Assembly (NCBI GenBank): GCA_963971405.1
Contig: OZ020490.1
Location: 20,485,464 to 20,549,463, forward strand
DNA: 64,000 nucleotides
Direction of reading: 5' to 3'
Origin: Psococerastis gibbosa
Taxonomy: Eukaryota > Arthropoda > Insecta > Psocodea > Psocidae
The position numbers were made by a program, and so were the translations under genes. Each line of letters starts with the position of its first letter. Position 1 is the stretch's first letter. This document shows, piece by piece, positions 32,693-44,449 of this stretch. The notes under the pieces were generated by a model. It did no database searches. It was not told where the DNA came from and saw only the letters and a list, made by a program, of their open reading frames with translations.

Positions 32693-33896
32693 CTGGTACC
32701 GGTAAACGTTCTCGATGTCAACCTATACACCCGCTACAAGCGATAATAGACAAGCTGAGACAAGCTTACCATTGACGTTATGAAACAGGGGAAAGCATGA
32801 ATTAATCAAATACAGATACGAGTCCGTAAGTAGGTAGGTAGAAAATCCTACTCTTATACTCTGCTACTGCAACTGACTCAAAACCCAAGCCCAAAAACAA
32901 AATGCAGGCTAATTCACCTTGTGATCAATTACTTTTGACTAATAACAGCACCCCTCTTTCAAGAAGCTGAAGACAGTCCAGTCCGGCTGATTCGAAACAG
33001 AACCTGTTGCCTTAATTTAAAAAAAAAACTTTGGTTTTTGACAACTAACAGGACTATCTTCAATCCTGAAGACGGTCCTACTGATTCAAAACAGACTTGA
33101 TCCAACGCAGATGGTCGCTTCTTCTCTGAACCGTATTAAAACTGGCCGTTGATGGCCCTGGCCCATTTCAAGATACGCATCATATCCTCCTCTTCACTCC
33201 AGCTCTTTCACAAAGGCTCTTCCTGCCCGCTACACAAGGCAACAACAACAACAACAATGGCGTTTAGTCGTTTACAGGTTTACTTCGTGTTGGCCGCTCC
33301 CAACGGAAGTTACTGTTTCGTAGTTAAGTAGGCTAGGCTCATAGATTTGAAATATGTACAGATATATAGACTGCTTATATGGGTGTTCCGATTAGGTAGC
33401 TATTCCACTTGTCAATGTTCCGTCATTTATGCATCAATAATAAGTCTCGTCCATATTATAACTTATTTAATTTATAATAGATAAGTTAAGTATCTACATA
33501 ATAGGTTAATAGTCTCCTCAAAACAAAAATCTCATCAATTATTGATGCACAAATGACGGAATATTGACAAGTGGAATAGCCTTATCCAAGTTTTCGAATA
33601 TAGTGTTCTAAATGTACCGTGCTTGGGTATAGTAAGTAAGAAAAACAAGTCATTTACGAAATTGTGCGAGACACGTGTCGTGGCCATATCGTAGATTTGC
33701 TCATTTCATGAAATGCTCGAAAATTTTCTGAACTGGTCGCATCTCATGATGTGGACAACCAGATCATTAATTCGTCAACATTTAACGATTTTGTCATCTA
33801 CTGATCTACATTTGGCCGGATCGTACAAATAGCGCCTCTGCTGTTAAATGAATGTAACTATTTTACGATATCAAAATAATCTTGACCATTTCATGA

Positions 33897-34331
33897 CAGT
33901 GCCGGATTAACCCGTGGGCACAAGTCACAACTGCACAAGATGTCAAAATATGTGGGGGACAGGCCCGTACCCAGGGAGGGGGGGGCAAGGGGCCATGGCC
34001 CCCTAAACTTGATAAAAAGTAATAAATAATGTAAGAGTTTTAGCTAAAACTACTACAATCACTACGGATGGCCGATGTACCTATCATTTATAAAAAAATT
34101 GTTCTTGCCCCCCCCCCCTAAACGTAAATCCTGGTTGTGGGCCTTGGGTATAAATCTGTCTACCAACATTGCAGCAAAAATACGTTTAATTTCACGCCAA
34201 TTTCAAAACATTTTTTGGAAATTGTTTTCAACTTTTAATTTATTTATAAGTATTTTTAAAAAAAATCTCGTTTGTGGGGGCCGTGGGCCTGTGCCCCACT
34301 GCCCTAGTGCCGATGGGTTAATCCGGCACTG
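33897..34331. mobile_element. hAT-type non-autonomous transposon
   Basis: Inverted ends CAGTGCCGGATTAACCC and GGGTTAATCCGGCACTG, with the perfect 8-bp target duplication TTTCATGA (33889-33896 and 34332-34339). Terminal CAGTGCCGG is a known hAT-superfamily end. No transposase. A second pair of ends (CAGGCCCGTACCCAGG at 33961 and CTGGTTGTGGGCCTTG near 34145) suggests a nested MITE. Confidence 0.92.
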
Positions 34332-34711
34332 TTTCATGAAGTAACCGCGCTTAGTTGCCCATATCGAGAAACGATTTCTTATCATTGATCTGCCCAAACC
34401 ACTTCATGATGTGGTCAATAGTCTCAAATTTTTCATAAAATTCTTGAGCATTTCACGACACATACACTAGACACCCAAAATTTGGTCGAGTAGTACCGGT
34501 AACTTATGTATTTCTTATGTAAAAACATGTTCCGTAGGCCTACATCAAACTCTTTCACGGTATCGGGCCTGCGCTGGGTGGGGCTTTAAAATATGCTGAA
34601 AAGTTAACTAGCCTATTAACATTTGCGAATTAAATGACAAATTAATATTTAACCTGCTGAGACCCTATGGCGTGACTGGCGTGAAATGAGGTTAAATAAT
34701 ATATAACTCAC

Positions 34712-34762
34712 CAGTTCCAAGAGTTTAATGAACGACATTCGAGATAGCGTGAAAGAAGCCAT
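34712..34762 (-). CDS. Tetraspan gene A, exon 1 (start codon)
   Basis: ATG at 34762, 17 codons (M-A-S-F-T-L-S-R-M-S-F-I-K-L-L-E-L), then donor GTGAGT. The context AACCAAAATGG is a good animal start. The exon is phase 0 and joins exon 2 to complete helix 1. Identified by its parallel with gene B exon 1; 5.1 kb of intron follows. Confidence 0.75.
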
Positions 34763-34773
34763 TTTGGTTTAAT

Positions 34774-35188
34774 CTGAAACAAGAATTAAGAATTAAATTA
34801 ATAATCATTACTTGTTTGTTTATTAATTAATATCAAATCAGGGCCGTAAGTGTATCGAGTTACAGACCGACAGACAGCTCGTAAAAGCGGTATGTAGGAC
34901 CGCTATGCGTTGGAATATAGGGAGGGGGGGGGGGGGGGGTGGCGCATTATTGCATTACAGAATCCTTTACCGTGCTTATTGTTATGTAGTAAGGTGGTAG
35001 TAAGTCTTATAAAAGTAGCTGAAACAAGAAGAATTTAATTAATAATCATCACTTGTTTGATTATTAATAGCAGATCAGGACCGTAAGTGTATCGAATTAT
35101 AGACCGACAGACAGTTTGTAAAAACGGTATGTAGGACCACTATGCATTGGAATATGGGGAGGGGGGTGGTGCCTTATTGCATTACTGA
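34774..35188 (+). repeat. Tandem duplication just upstream of gene A start
   Basis: Units begin at 34774 and 35019 (about 245 bp apart), sharing TGAAACAAGAA, ACAGACCGACAGACAG-like and GGTATGTAGGACC blocks and a G-run (about 18 G near 34922). The first unit starts within about 12 bases of the ATG and so covers the presumed 5' UTR and promoter. Confidence 0.7.
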
Positions 35189-35542
35189 ATTACCCCCCTG
35201 CCCCCCCCCCCCCCTGTATCCATCCGTCCAATACTGGAGGAGTGTTGTTGGACAGGCCAAGAAACCGGAAGAAGAAAAATCCCCTCCCTTTTACCTCTGA
35301 CCTGACTAAATCGTAGGTGCCAAGGTTTCGCCTCCGCCAAAATGAATTACCGCATACCGTATAGTTTAAATGAGATGTATGTATGGCATGTAGCATATCT
35401 CTTCGCCTCGGTCATAAGTCATAAAGCCTCTTACATCATCAGTTAGTCATCCAGTGTCAATGTTAGGGTTTATGTATCAAGTATAGCCTTGCCTCTTCAG
35501 ATATTTCAAGACAAGCATATTCGAAGTTTTCTACTTTATTAA

Positions 35543-35928
35543 GAGGATATGTCACGTATAGAAAATGGCACCCCAAAATTAAATACTTCTCATTTTTTAT
35601 TTCATTAAGTCAGCAAGTTATTAAACATTTGGCTCATTTAAGTTGCAGAGGACTACTTCATGCATCATATAATCGGGTATTTTTACTTTTCGGCTTTGTA
35701 GTTTTTTCAAAAATTCCTAGAGTATTCGAAATTTTTGTCCCCACTGGTTTTTATAAATGAACTAAGGTAGGAACCTAAAAATTTAATATTTCCTAGTATA
35801 TGATGCATGAAGTGTAGTCTTCTACAACTTACATGAGACAAATCTTTAATAACTTGCTTTGTTAATTAAATAAAAAATAAATTTCATTAAAAACAACAAA
35901 TTTTGGGGTGCTAATTTTCTACGTCCTA
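35543..35928. mobile_element. TTAA-flanked MITE with long inverted repeats (copy 3)
   Basis: TTAA at 35539-35542 and 35929-35932. Ends GAGGATATGTCACG and ACGTCCTA, inverted arms with TAGAAAATGGCACCCCAAAA-like ends, and the internal block GACTACTTCATGCATCATAT shared with copy 1. Confidence 0.78.
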
Positions 35929-35939
35929 TTAATATTTAC

Positions 35940-36505
35940 TATTAGATGGGTTGTCCAGGAGGCTATAGACCTAGTAAGAACAATAAGAAATTAAAAACAA
36001 ATATATTGCAACTCGATTGACACTAATGAAGCTGTCTTTGCAATTACGTAGCCTACGATATCGTACTTGCACATTATTTAACAAAGGGTTAGTTGGACGT
36101 ACATTGCCTGTTGTGTTAATAAAAATTTAAGCTTTCAATTAGAAGCATCACAATGTCTTCTTAGCCTACACGTATTTACATTTATGGCCTATGTGTTTAC
36201 ATCTGCCTACGTGTATTCATATCGTAATGGGAGGTGGGACGAAATCCAAGGGAACATTTAATTAGTGTGTACCTACTAGTATAGGTTTCACTTTGTAGCG
36301 TACAACGTATTGGCCTATACTAATAGGTAGGGACAGTATCAGCGCCAGCCGGGTGGAAAGCCAAGAATTTTGTTACATACAAAATATGTTCAATTTCAAG
36401 CAATGCATATTATGGATGGGGCTAATTTATGGTTAATCCTTTAGGATAGATCCTGCTACGGTTTAGTTATCAAATTGGCCGAGCTTCTGAGTAATGCCGT
36501 ATATG
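35940..36505. other. Spacer, nothing recognised
   Basis: AT-rich, no coding pattern. Confidence 0.3.
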
Positions 36506-36513
36506 GTCTCAGA

Positions 36514-36690
36514 CAAGGCCGTAGCCAAGGGGGGGGGGGGTTCATGGGGGTTCAACCCCCCCCCCCCCCCGAAATGAAATGGCTTGATACTACATAGAAT
36601 TGGATTTTGAGAGGAAAAATAAAAACCACTATGTAATATCCAATAAAATTTCTAAAACGCCCCCCGAAAAAAATCCTGGCTACGGCCTTC
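36514..36690. mobile_element. hAT-like MITE, 177 bp
   Basis: Inverted ends CAAGGCCGTAGCCA and TGGCTACGGCCTTC, 8-bp target duplication GTCTCAGA (36506-36513 and 36691-36698), long G-run and C-run just inside the left end. Same end family as 13540-13627. Confidence 0.85.
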
Positions 36691-36699
36691 GTCTCAGAA

Positions 36700-38250
36700 A
36701 GTCGCGGAAATCCCTAATCTACGTTCCTCCTCCTGGGTTTGGAATAGATAGGCCTAGGTGACCGAGTTTGAACCGGGTTAAGCGAAAAATAGTATCTTCT
36801 GTGCATTGCACCATTTTGTCCTGGGTTGGGAAACTGGCCCCTAAGGCAGTGGAACTCAAAGATGATCGCCAATCTTCGAAATAAGGGGCATTTGAAGAAA
36901 AAACTGGTAGTCGTAAGAGGAATTTTCAATGTGCGAAAAGACAGGCGTCAAAGTTGAACGAACACAGTAGATATCCAATCAAACAAATAGTCCGAAATTT
37001 TACTCCATGCTATAACTTCATCGTTGTTTTTGGACAGTTTCCAAGGTAATTAATTCCTTGCGTTACATACTTACGCAATGGTCATTCCAGCTCGCCAGAT
37101 ATTTTGCAAGATGCCCTAAATGCAATATGTGAGAGTAGTAAAAAAATATTTTGCTTATCTTCAAAAATACGTACACAGCACTGTGTATAATTTAAGATCT
37201 TTGGGCTCTTTGATTCCGTTTATCTTCTGTTTATCCAATAAAAATTGTCTTATTTATCTGTGGAATTTGTAAACAAATAAGCGAAATAGGCCTCCACAAG
37301 ACTGCGACAGATCACCCAGTCAGATTGTTGTCACTTGCAACCTATACTTGAACTGGCTGGTAATAGCTAGAGTTCCATGTAATCGTATATATGAAAGATA
37401 TGTTGTTGTTGTTGTTGTTTCCAACGCCTGCTTTCAGCATTTCTGTTTTAAGCAACCCTGTCAGCCTGGTGGGGGGAGTGAGTCTGTTTGTTGAGGCACC
37501 CTAAGGGCAGACTCTTTCACCTCGGGGAGAAGGGGAGTTGACTGACACTTGACAGGGTGGACCTCCTGATTATAGTGAATTCCGACTTGGGGATCTATGG
37601 ACTACACTACATGTAGGCATGAGTCGATACAAAGCCCTCCAATAACAATAATGCAATAAATTTAGGTTGTAGCCTGGTGGACTATTTTAGGCAATTTTGA
37701 AGTATGGAGCTTATGGATGAGTAAGGGGCCGTTCAAATATTACGTAATGACTCGAGGGGGAGGGGGTTTTGGGTTTGCTTATTATTGATGACTAAAAATA
37801 TACAGTAGGCAAAGTAGGCTAGCTGAGTATTTTTTTTAGCTGTTTCTCCTTAGTCGTCTGTCATAAGTTAGTCAGGGTTCTTAATTTTTAAAATGTGTCC
37901 GGGGTACCATCGGTACCTACATATCATGTAAGGCTAAAAAAAAAAAAATTACTCGTAACGTCGTGGTGTTTCATTTAAATAAACAAACAAAAGCTTAGTG
38001 TTTTATTTACACCTGTTTTAACAACTAGAACTAGTAGGCCTAACACAGAAATTAACTTTTTCTTAGAAACCCACTAGTGTTAGTACAGAAACCTGAGCCC
38101 TTTCGGCAAGAACTGGCAAGTGGCATCTACAGAGGCACCCACTATAGCACAGTTACACCTTATCAGCGATTTGAGACTTGCTTAACTCGATTGTTTGGGT
38201 TTTACTATAATTCTTTAAAAATGAAATAAATATTGACTTTTTGTTGTTTC
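36700..38250. other. Spacer with a possible retroelement tail
   Basis: Contains (GTT)n at about 37402-37420, followed by CCAACGCCTGCTTTCAGC and a GC-richer stretch to about 37560 that may be a minus-strand retroposon ending in (CAA)n. No gene. Confidence 0.35.
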
Positions 38251-38378
38251 TATTACTAAGCCAACCTAGCGGAGTTAGGGCTATTTGTTATAACAAGTTT
38301 TAATAAAACACTTTTTTGAAAATACATTTTTTTTTTTTGTTTATGTAAGACTACAACAGATTTAACAGGACATGTATA

Positions 38379-38544
38379 GTAGTGGTACGGACTCCGACTT
38401 TCACCCGAAAGTTTGTTTGTTTGAGTCCCACGCTTACTACATTTTGTGACCATGCTTCGGAGGACATGTAAAGCAGGCGGTCCCGGTTCTTCCTAGTTGA
38501 GTGTAAGAGAGGGCTTTATAGCCCTAACTCCACTATAGGTTGGC
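38379..38544 (+). repeat. tRNA-derived SINE-like repeat, plus copy
   Basis: tRNA-like head with A box GTAGTGGTACGGAC and B box GTTTGAGTCCC, then the tail AGAGGGCTTTATAGCCCTAA ending GGTTGGC. Same family as 10557-10730. A tail-only reversed fragment lies at 38258-38285. Confidence 0.7.
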
Positions 38545-38957
38545 AAAGTAGGCTAATACAAAAAAGTCAATTTAAGGTAGGCTATTATAAATTCTCTAAC
38601 AACTCGGCTGGGCACTTGGGTCCCAACAAAAAGTCAAAACTTACAGCGGAGTTTTGTTAGACTCGAAAAGAACTCTCGCGGCAACAACAAGAACAGAACT
38701 GAAAAGTTTTGTAAAGAAGAGGGGAGTGTTTATGGTGCGTAGGTCAAATAGCCATATACAAGATATCCCCTCTCACTATAGCACGCCTACTCTCATGCAC
38801 CGCGTTTACATCTCCGGCGAGCACCAGAATTTGGCGCGAGTATTTTGAAATCCCTTTGTTTTAAAAGTGTTGACAAGTTCTCAACTTTGCATACAGAACG
38901 ATTGGTTCACTATTGGTGGCTTTTGACTAGAGAGTGTAGAGGTTAATTGCGATGGTG

Positions 38958-39023
38958 TCATACGAGTCGAGTGGTTAGAGAACTTACATTTCAATCGGCC
39001 GAGAATGGATGGTAGTTCGATTC
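38958..39023 (+). repeat. tRNA-like unit (SINE head)
   Basis: GAGTGGTTAGAGAAC (A-box-like) and AGTTCGATTCC (B box) at tRNA spacing. The acceptor stem is not convincing. Confidence 0.45.
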
Positions 39024-39293
39024 CGCCCAAGGGGATGGGATTTACTCAATATTTCAAAGTAGAATACCACAGCAATGGGCCAATCGTTAGGAAACCATCA
39101 GTTCTTATCAGGCCTGAAGAAGGGAGTAGCCCCAATGCAACTGCTAGTAGTTCCCCAACTGGCGGCTACTTCCCGCATAACAAATTACGTCCCATTTTCC
39201 AGTCACATGACCGGCATGACCCCCTTTGTAACCATCTACAATCTATCTAACACCTATAATATGTTGTTCTGTGCGTCATGCTTAAATTGATGG

Positions 39294-39385
39294 TGAAAGG
39301 GACTCGAACCAACAACCTTTCGAGTTTCGTGCGAAACTTGAAAGTCAGTGTCTGTTCCATTACTCTACGTCATGTTCTGACGTCA
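39294..39385 (-). repeat. tRNA-like unit (SINE head), minus strand
   Basis: The reverse complement has GTAGAGTAATGGAACAGAC, a long variable region and B box GGTTCGAGTCCC, in opposite orientation to the unit at 38958. Confidence 0.5.
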
Positions 39386-39899
39386 CACTGAAGGAAGATG
39401 TAAACGCGGTGCCTGGAGTGGCCCCTATAGTGGACTACGGGATGGTTGCATTCTTGGCCTCGTGGTTTTGTTTATATCGGTGATGTCACAAAAAGCTTCC
39501 AAAGGCGGTCACGTTGACGTTTTTTGTAGCTCCAGCCAAAATTCTATAGCCCTCAGCTGAACCACCTCAATAATTAGCTTCAAAAATCACTAACTTTTTT
39601 GCTTTCCTATTTATACTACGTACCGGTAGGCCTAAATTTAGTATAAACTATTAGGAACGCTGTGTGCTTGTGAATTTTTGATAGGCAGCTACCGAGATTT
39701 AAGTGCACTTGTAACACGTTTTATGAAGAAACCCATAAAAGCGGTTTTAAAGAAATGTCAACGACTCAATGTGTCTGTCGATCTGTCTGTATCTGTTCTT
39801 CGATTTGTGGGCCAACTAGCTACCTACTGGGTGGATTTTTATTAAATTTCAAATTTGGCATGTAGGCTATACTGAATAGGTTCATAAAAATCACATCTA

Positions 39900-40760
39900 C
39901 AGACTATTTTTGCTTTCCAATTTATACGTAGTATAAGGAAAGCTTTGTGATGCTCGAAATTTTCGATTCCGAGATTTCAATGGATGTACACGTTTTGAGG
40001 TCCCAGGAACCCAAAAAAGTGGGTTTTACGAAATGCCTGTCTGTCTGTTCACCGATTTCCGGGCAAACTACTCGGTCGATTTTGATGAAATTTGGCATAT
40101 AGGTTCACAAAAATCATACCTAGGGAACATTTTATTTTGGGCTAAATCAATTTGGGGGGGGGGGGGTTTATTCTCAAAAAACTCCAAAAAACGTCTACAA
40201 TAATTATTAATCAAAAACGGCTCCAACGATTTCTTTTAAATTAACATATATTGTAGTCGTTATTAATGTTAACAAAATGCGGGGGGTCGCTTGCCCCTTG
40301 ATAGTTATCTGCTGGGGGTAAAAAAATAAAAATTACTCAATTTTCATGAAAAATGACTAAAAAAATAATTTTTCTGCGAAACCTTTCTATCGAGGATTTC
40401 TACCTTAAGGTATGTTTTAGGTGTTCAATAGAGTAACAAAAACGGACAGGTTGCATTCCCAAAAACATATTTGCTGCTGTGCAAAAAATTTATTTTTTGA
40501 GAAATTATGGAAAATTCACGCTCCAATACATTACGTGCCATGTGTCACTGTTGTACTACTGTTGTACAATGTATTAATGTGTTCGTTCCAGAATATGCAA
40601 TTAAGTTTTAAGGGTTTTTTAATATATTAAGGTGGACCCTTCCCCCCCTTTTTTTATTTAACCATAGGGAAATTATTTCCTATGAAATTACACATGTCTA
40701 TATCTACTTCTTTATAAATTGGAAAGCATGTTCGAGTAAACTCGGACCGGTTCTTTTTAT
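39900..40760 (+). repeat. Dispersed repeat family R1, copy e
   Basis: Starts with the hairpin GCTTTCCAATTTATACG/TATAAGGAAAGC and runs through the G-run at 40155 and TTGCCCCTTGATAG to CATGTTCGAGTAAACTCGGA, probably nearly full length. Confidence 0.68.
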
Positions 40761-41289
40761 TATTTTGGGCTAACTCAGTTTGTATTCAAAAAACGGCTAA
40801 AAAATTGGGCTCCAAAAAAGCGCTCCAAAGATTTTTTTAAATGCACATAACCTTTGAATATATATAACACTAGTATAATATATTCAATGACATAACTTAT
40901 TGTACCGTAGTCATTAAAATTGTTAACAAAACCCAATAGGTTGCTAGCCCCTTGATTGTTTGGTTCAGTGGCCCGATCATGGCGATTATAATACCGGGGT
41001 TAATTTTTCAATCAATCAATATCAATATAATATAATCATACTATATGTACAATTAATATTAGTATTAAAGATTTCAACAAGATAATTTTACAATGGAAAG
41101 TGCTATTCAAAATTGATTTATTTACAGTTTTAACCCCTGCAGTATAGGTTAATACCAATCGGCCCACTGGAAGCGAAAAAATAAAAAAAAGTGGAACTAC
41201 CGATACTCATATTATCTATTTTGGTACGTATACTATGCACTACCAACTATGTACGGTACCTAATTTTTAAAGGAAAGGAATAATAGTAA

Positions 41290-42010
41290 AATAAAAATAA
41301 AAAGAACCGGTCTGAGTTTACTCGAACATGATTTCCAATTTATCAAGTAGTAGCTAGAGAAATGAGTAATTTCATGGTAAATAATTTTCCTATAGTTAAA
41401 TTTCGGGCATTCTGGGGGGGGGGGGGTTTGTCCACCTGACGTCACTGGAGGTGAGGTAAATTCTAGATACGTCAGACCAACAAACTACCACACAGCAATA
41501 ATGGCAGGGCACGCAATGCGCTTGAGCGTGAATTTTCTATCATTTTTTCAAGAACATTTTTTTTGCACAAAACCAAATAGTTTTTTGGGAAAGCAACCTG
41601 TCTGGTTTCGTTACTAAATTTAACACCTAAAACATGCCTGAATATAGAAATCATCGATGGAAAGGTTTCACAGAAAAATTATTTTTTAGTCATTTTTCAT
41701 TAAAATTGAGTTATTTTTATTTTTTTACCCCCAGAAGCAAACTATCAAGGGGCAAGCGACCCCCCGCATTTTGTCAACATTAATAACGACTACAATATAT
41801 GTGAATTTAAAAGAAATCGTTGTAGCCGTTTTGGAGAAATGATTTTGACAGACAGAGCGACAGAGCGACAGACAGACATTTCGTAAAAACCACTTTTTTT
41901 GGTTCCTGGGACCTCAAAACGTGTAAATCCGTTGAAATCTCGGAATCGAAAATTTCGACCATCACAAAGGTTTCCTTATACTACGTATAAATTGGAAAGC
42001 AATAAAAATA
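41290..42010 (-). repeat. Dispersed repeat family R1, copy f
   Basis: Reverse orientation, from CCGGTCTGAGTTTACTCGAA to the terminal hairpin near 41970-42000. Forms an inverted pair with copy e about 0.5 kb away. Confidence 0.68.
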
Positions 42011-42065
42011 ATAAAAAAGAATATAGGAAAGCATGCGTATAGAGGTTCACCCGTATCGTGTTTTT

Positions 42066-42204
42066 GGCGCAAAGTCCACCGACCTCGTAATTGATAGTGA
42101 TCATGATATTGACATGGTAGCAGGCATTAAAGACAGTCTATAATGTCTGCTACCACGTCAATATAATGATCACTATCAAATACGAAGTCGGTGGACTTTG
42201 CGCC
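42066..42204. mobile_element. Foldback MITE, copy M3
   Basis: Ends GGCGCAAAGTCCACCGAC and GTCGGTGGACTTTGCGCC, arms of about 60 bp, centre TGGTAGCAGGCATTAAAGAC...GTCTGCTACCA. Arms differ from those of M2 and M4; only the centre is shared. Confidence 0.85.
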
Positions 42205-42499
42205 TTTTGGCTGAAATACAAAGTCCTTGGTGCAAATCTGCTCAATTTCGCACTTTTTAAAGCGTTTTACTCAAGATGGGCTCCTCTAGTACGACACCTG
42301 ACGAGTCATACCTATTTGATAGGTGTATAGTGTCCAGTGTAATATGAACCTATTAATATTTCTATAGTCTATATAATAAATTGTAATGAACAATGTCCAA
42401 TTACTCAATAACTTATACAATAAGGTTAGCCCCCTCCCCTATTACTAGGTCGGCCTCTGTGTAGAATTGAGGTTACCTATAACCATTGAATATATAGTT

Positions 42500-43214
42500 C
42501 ATTGGCGTAAATTCCCAAAATTTCGGGGGGGGGGGGCTTAGGACCCCATGACCTTGAAACCGATAAATGGGCCCAAATTATTCAGGTTTTACGCACATTA
42601 TTCCCTGGATAAAGGTGAGCTCGGGATCCTCCCCCCCGAAGAACGAATACGAATAGTTTAACCTGGAGAAAGGGGGCCCGGGGGTCTCCCCCGGAGAAAA
42701 AATTGATGAATAGGCCCAAATTAAGTAGACTTTACGCATTTTGCAAGCAGTACAGTTGAGATTTTCCCTTTCGTTATTGTGGATCCTATGCCTTTCGCCT
42801 CCATAACGTCTTTGTCACCAGAAATCCTGGAGGGTGGGCCAGAACCCCCCCCTATTTACGCCAATGTTTGCTGGAAGTACAATTGAGATATTATAACGAC
42901 GATTAAACGTACCATTGAGGGGGGCCCGGGGGTCTCCCCCGGAGACAAAAATTGGAAAAATTAGCTCTAAAGTAATGGGGTTTTAAGCATTTTGAGTAAT
43001 ATATTTTTTGTGAAAGTACTTGGTCAATATGTTGATTTTTTTTACATGTAAAATAAGCATACTAAGAATGAGTTTTCCTTTCATTATTGTGGATACTATG
43101 CCTTTAGCCTCCAAAACGTCTTTGTCACCAAAAATTCTGGGGGGGGGGGCTACAGGTTAATCTGGGGGGGGGGCGTAGCCCCCCTCCCCCAGGACCCCCA
43201 TATTTACGCCAATG
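42500..43214. mobile_element. hAT-like non-autonomous transposon, 715 bp
   Basis: Inverted ends CATTGGCGTAAAT and ATTTACGCCAATG with the perfect 8-bp target duplication ATATAGTT (42492-42499 and 43215-43222). The same modules as 14960-15824 are repeated inside, each ending in a G-run. No transposase. Confidence 0.92.
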
Positions 43215-43769
43215 ATATAGTTAGTGTTATATATTCAATGCTTCAACGTATCATTGACGGTGAACTGAAGCGTAGCCTACCCAAAGTTTTGCAGTGTCAA
43301 TTCTCAGTTGCATTATTTGCAATCTGTAGGAAACTTCTGTGCTGTAGGCCTCCTATGGCGATTTTACATTTTAACCTAAAGATTAAAAAAGTTAACAAGA
43401 TAATTTTACAATAGAAAGTGATGGGTATTCAAAATTGCTTTGTTCACGTTTTTAATAAGTTAAAACTAAACGGCATAGTAGGTCCGCTGTTGGTGCTTTT
43501 TCGAACCATTTCAAAATAATGGGATATACATAACATAGATTTGGTAGGTAATTTCCGTATTGTACTGTACTGCTGCATAAAATGCGGTGGAAAAAGACAG
43601 ATGATTCTACTGCAACAGATCTGCTGGGGGTAGTTGGATGGGTGCACATCTAAAACATTCTACTCTTTGCTAACCAACCCATTTGCTCGGTTGCTCCCCC
43701 AGTGTGTTTTGACAGATCTGCACCCCAACATGGCGATTTGGGATTATTATACCGGGGTTTATTTTAGGG

Positions 43770-44440
43770 AGATTCATCTACGTATTGAGATATGGCGACC
43801 AATGTTCGACTTTCGGAAAATTTCTTCACTACTTTTCATTTCATGACCCCCTGAGCATAAAACCACCCTCCATTCAAAATTTTACACATATATATGGGCC
43901 TATATATATGTATATATACATATAAATATACATACATATATACAGTATATATACCGTACCTATGTATATCGATTTTAGGAAACACTTTAACTTCCGTAAA
44001 TATTATCTGATTTTGATGAAGCTTGCCACAAAAATTGATCATACAAATGTCTTGATCGAGTTCGTTAACCAGCTAGATCCACTATTTAGTTACAAGATGG
44101 TGGCCGATTGAAACCATATATAATTCATATCTCAGTTAATATTGGTTGCAGAGGAATGAATTAATTATTATCTACGATAATGGTTTTCAACACTTTTTAC
44201 GACAAATCAACGATTTCAAGATGACGTCCAGTCAAAGTAAAAATAATTTAATAAGTAAAAGTTCGTAGTCGTCATTGTTTGGAACACAAGAGTGCTTTGT
44301 GTGTTGATGTTTTGGTCGGGAAAATAATTACATTACATTACATATTGTACATAGCGTATAGGTAGCGTTGAGGAAAAGCAGGGTCTGCGGAATCTCATTA
44401 CACCTGATCGGCCAGAGCCGAAAGGGATTTTTTAATACCG
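43770..44440 (-). repeat. Dispersed repeat family R2, minus copy
   Basis: Reverse complement of the 11.35-12.01 kb copy, ending at GCAGGGTCTGCGGAATC and GGCCAGAGCCGAAAGGGAT, which also end that copy. Those sequences therefore mark one boundary of R2. Confidence 0.7.
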
Positions 44441-44449
44441 CAGTAGTAA

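Larger units (their letters stand above)
29620..34711 (-). other. Gene A intron 1, 5.1 kb, repeat-filled
   Basis: Holds an R2 copy (30055-30480), hAT-like elements (32253-32692 and 33897-34331) and a (CAA)n stretch at 33241-33257. Between about 30500 and 32250 no gene is seen apart from a fragment near 31630-31680 of the 11-kb composite repeat. Confidence 0.5.

Noticed and set aside
38654-38848. 64-codon open frame on the plus strand
   Set aside because: No recognisable domain; it lies among SINE-like repeats.
16950-39385. Functional tRNA genes at the several tRNA-like units
   Set aside because: Promoter boxes are recognisable, but acceptor stems and clover-leaf pairing are not convincing; two units recur with identical tails, as SINEs do.
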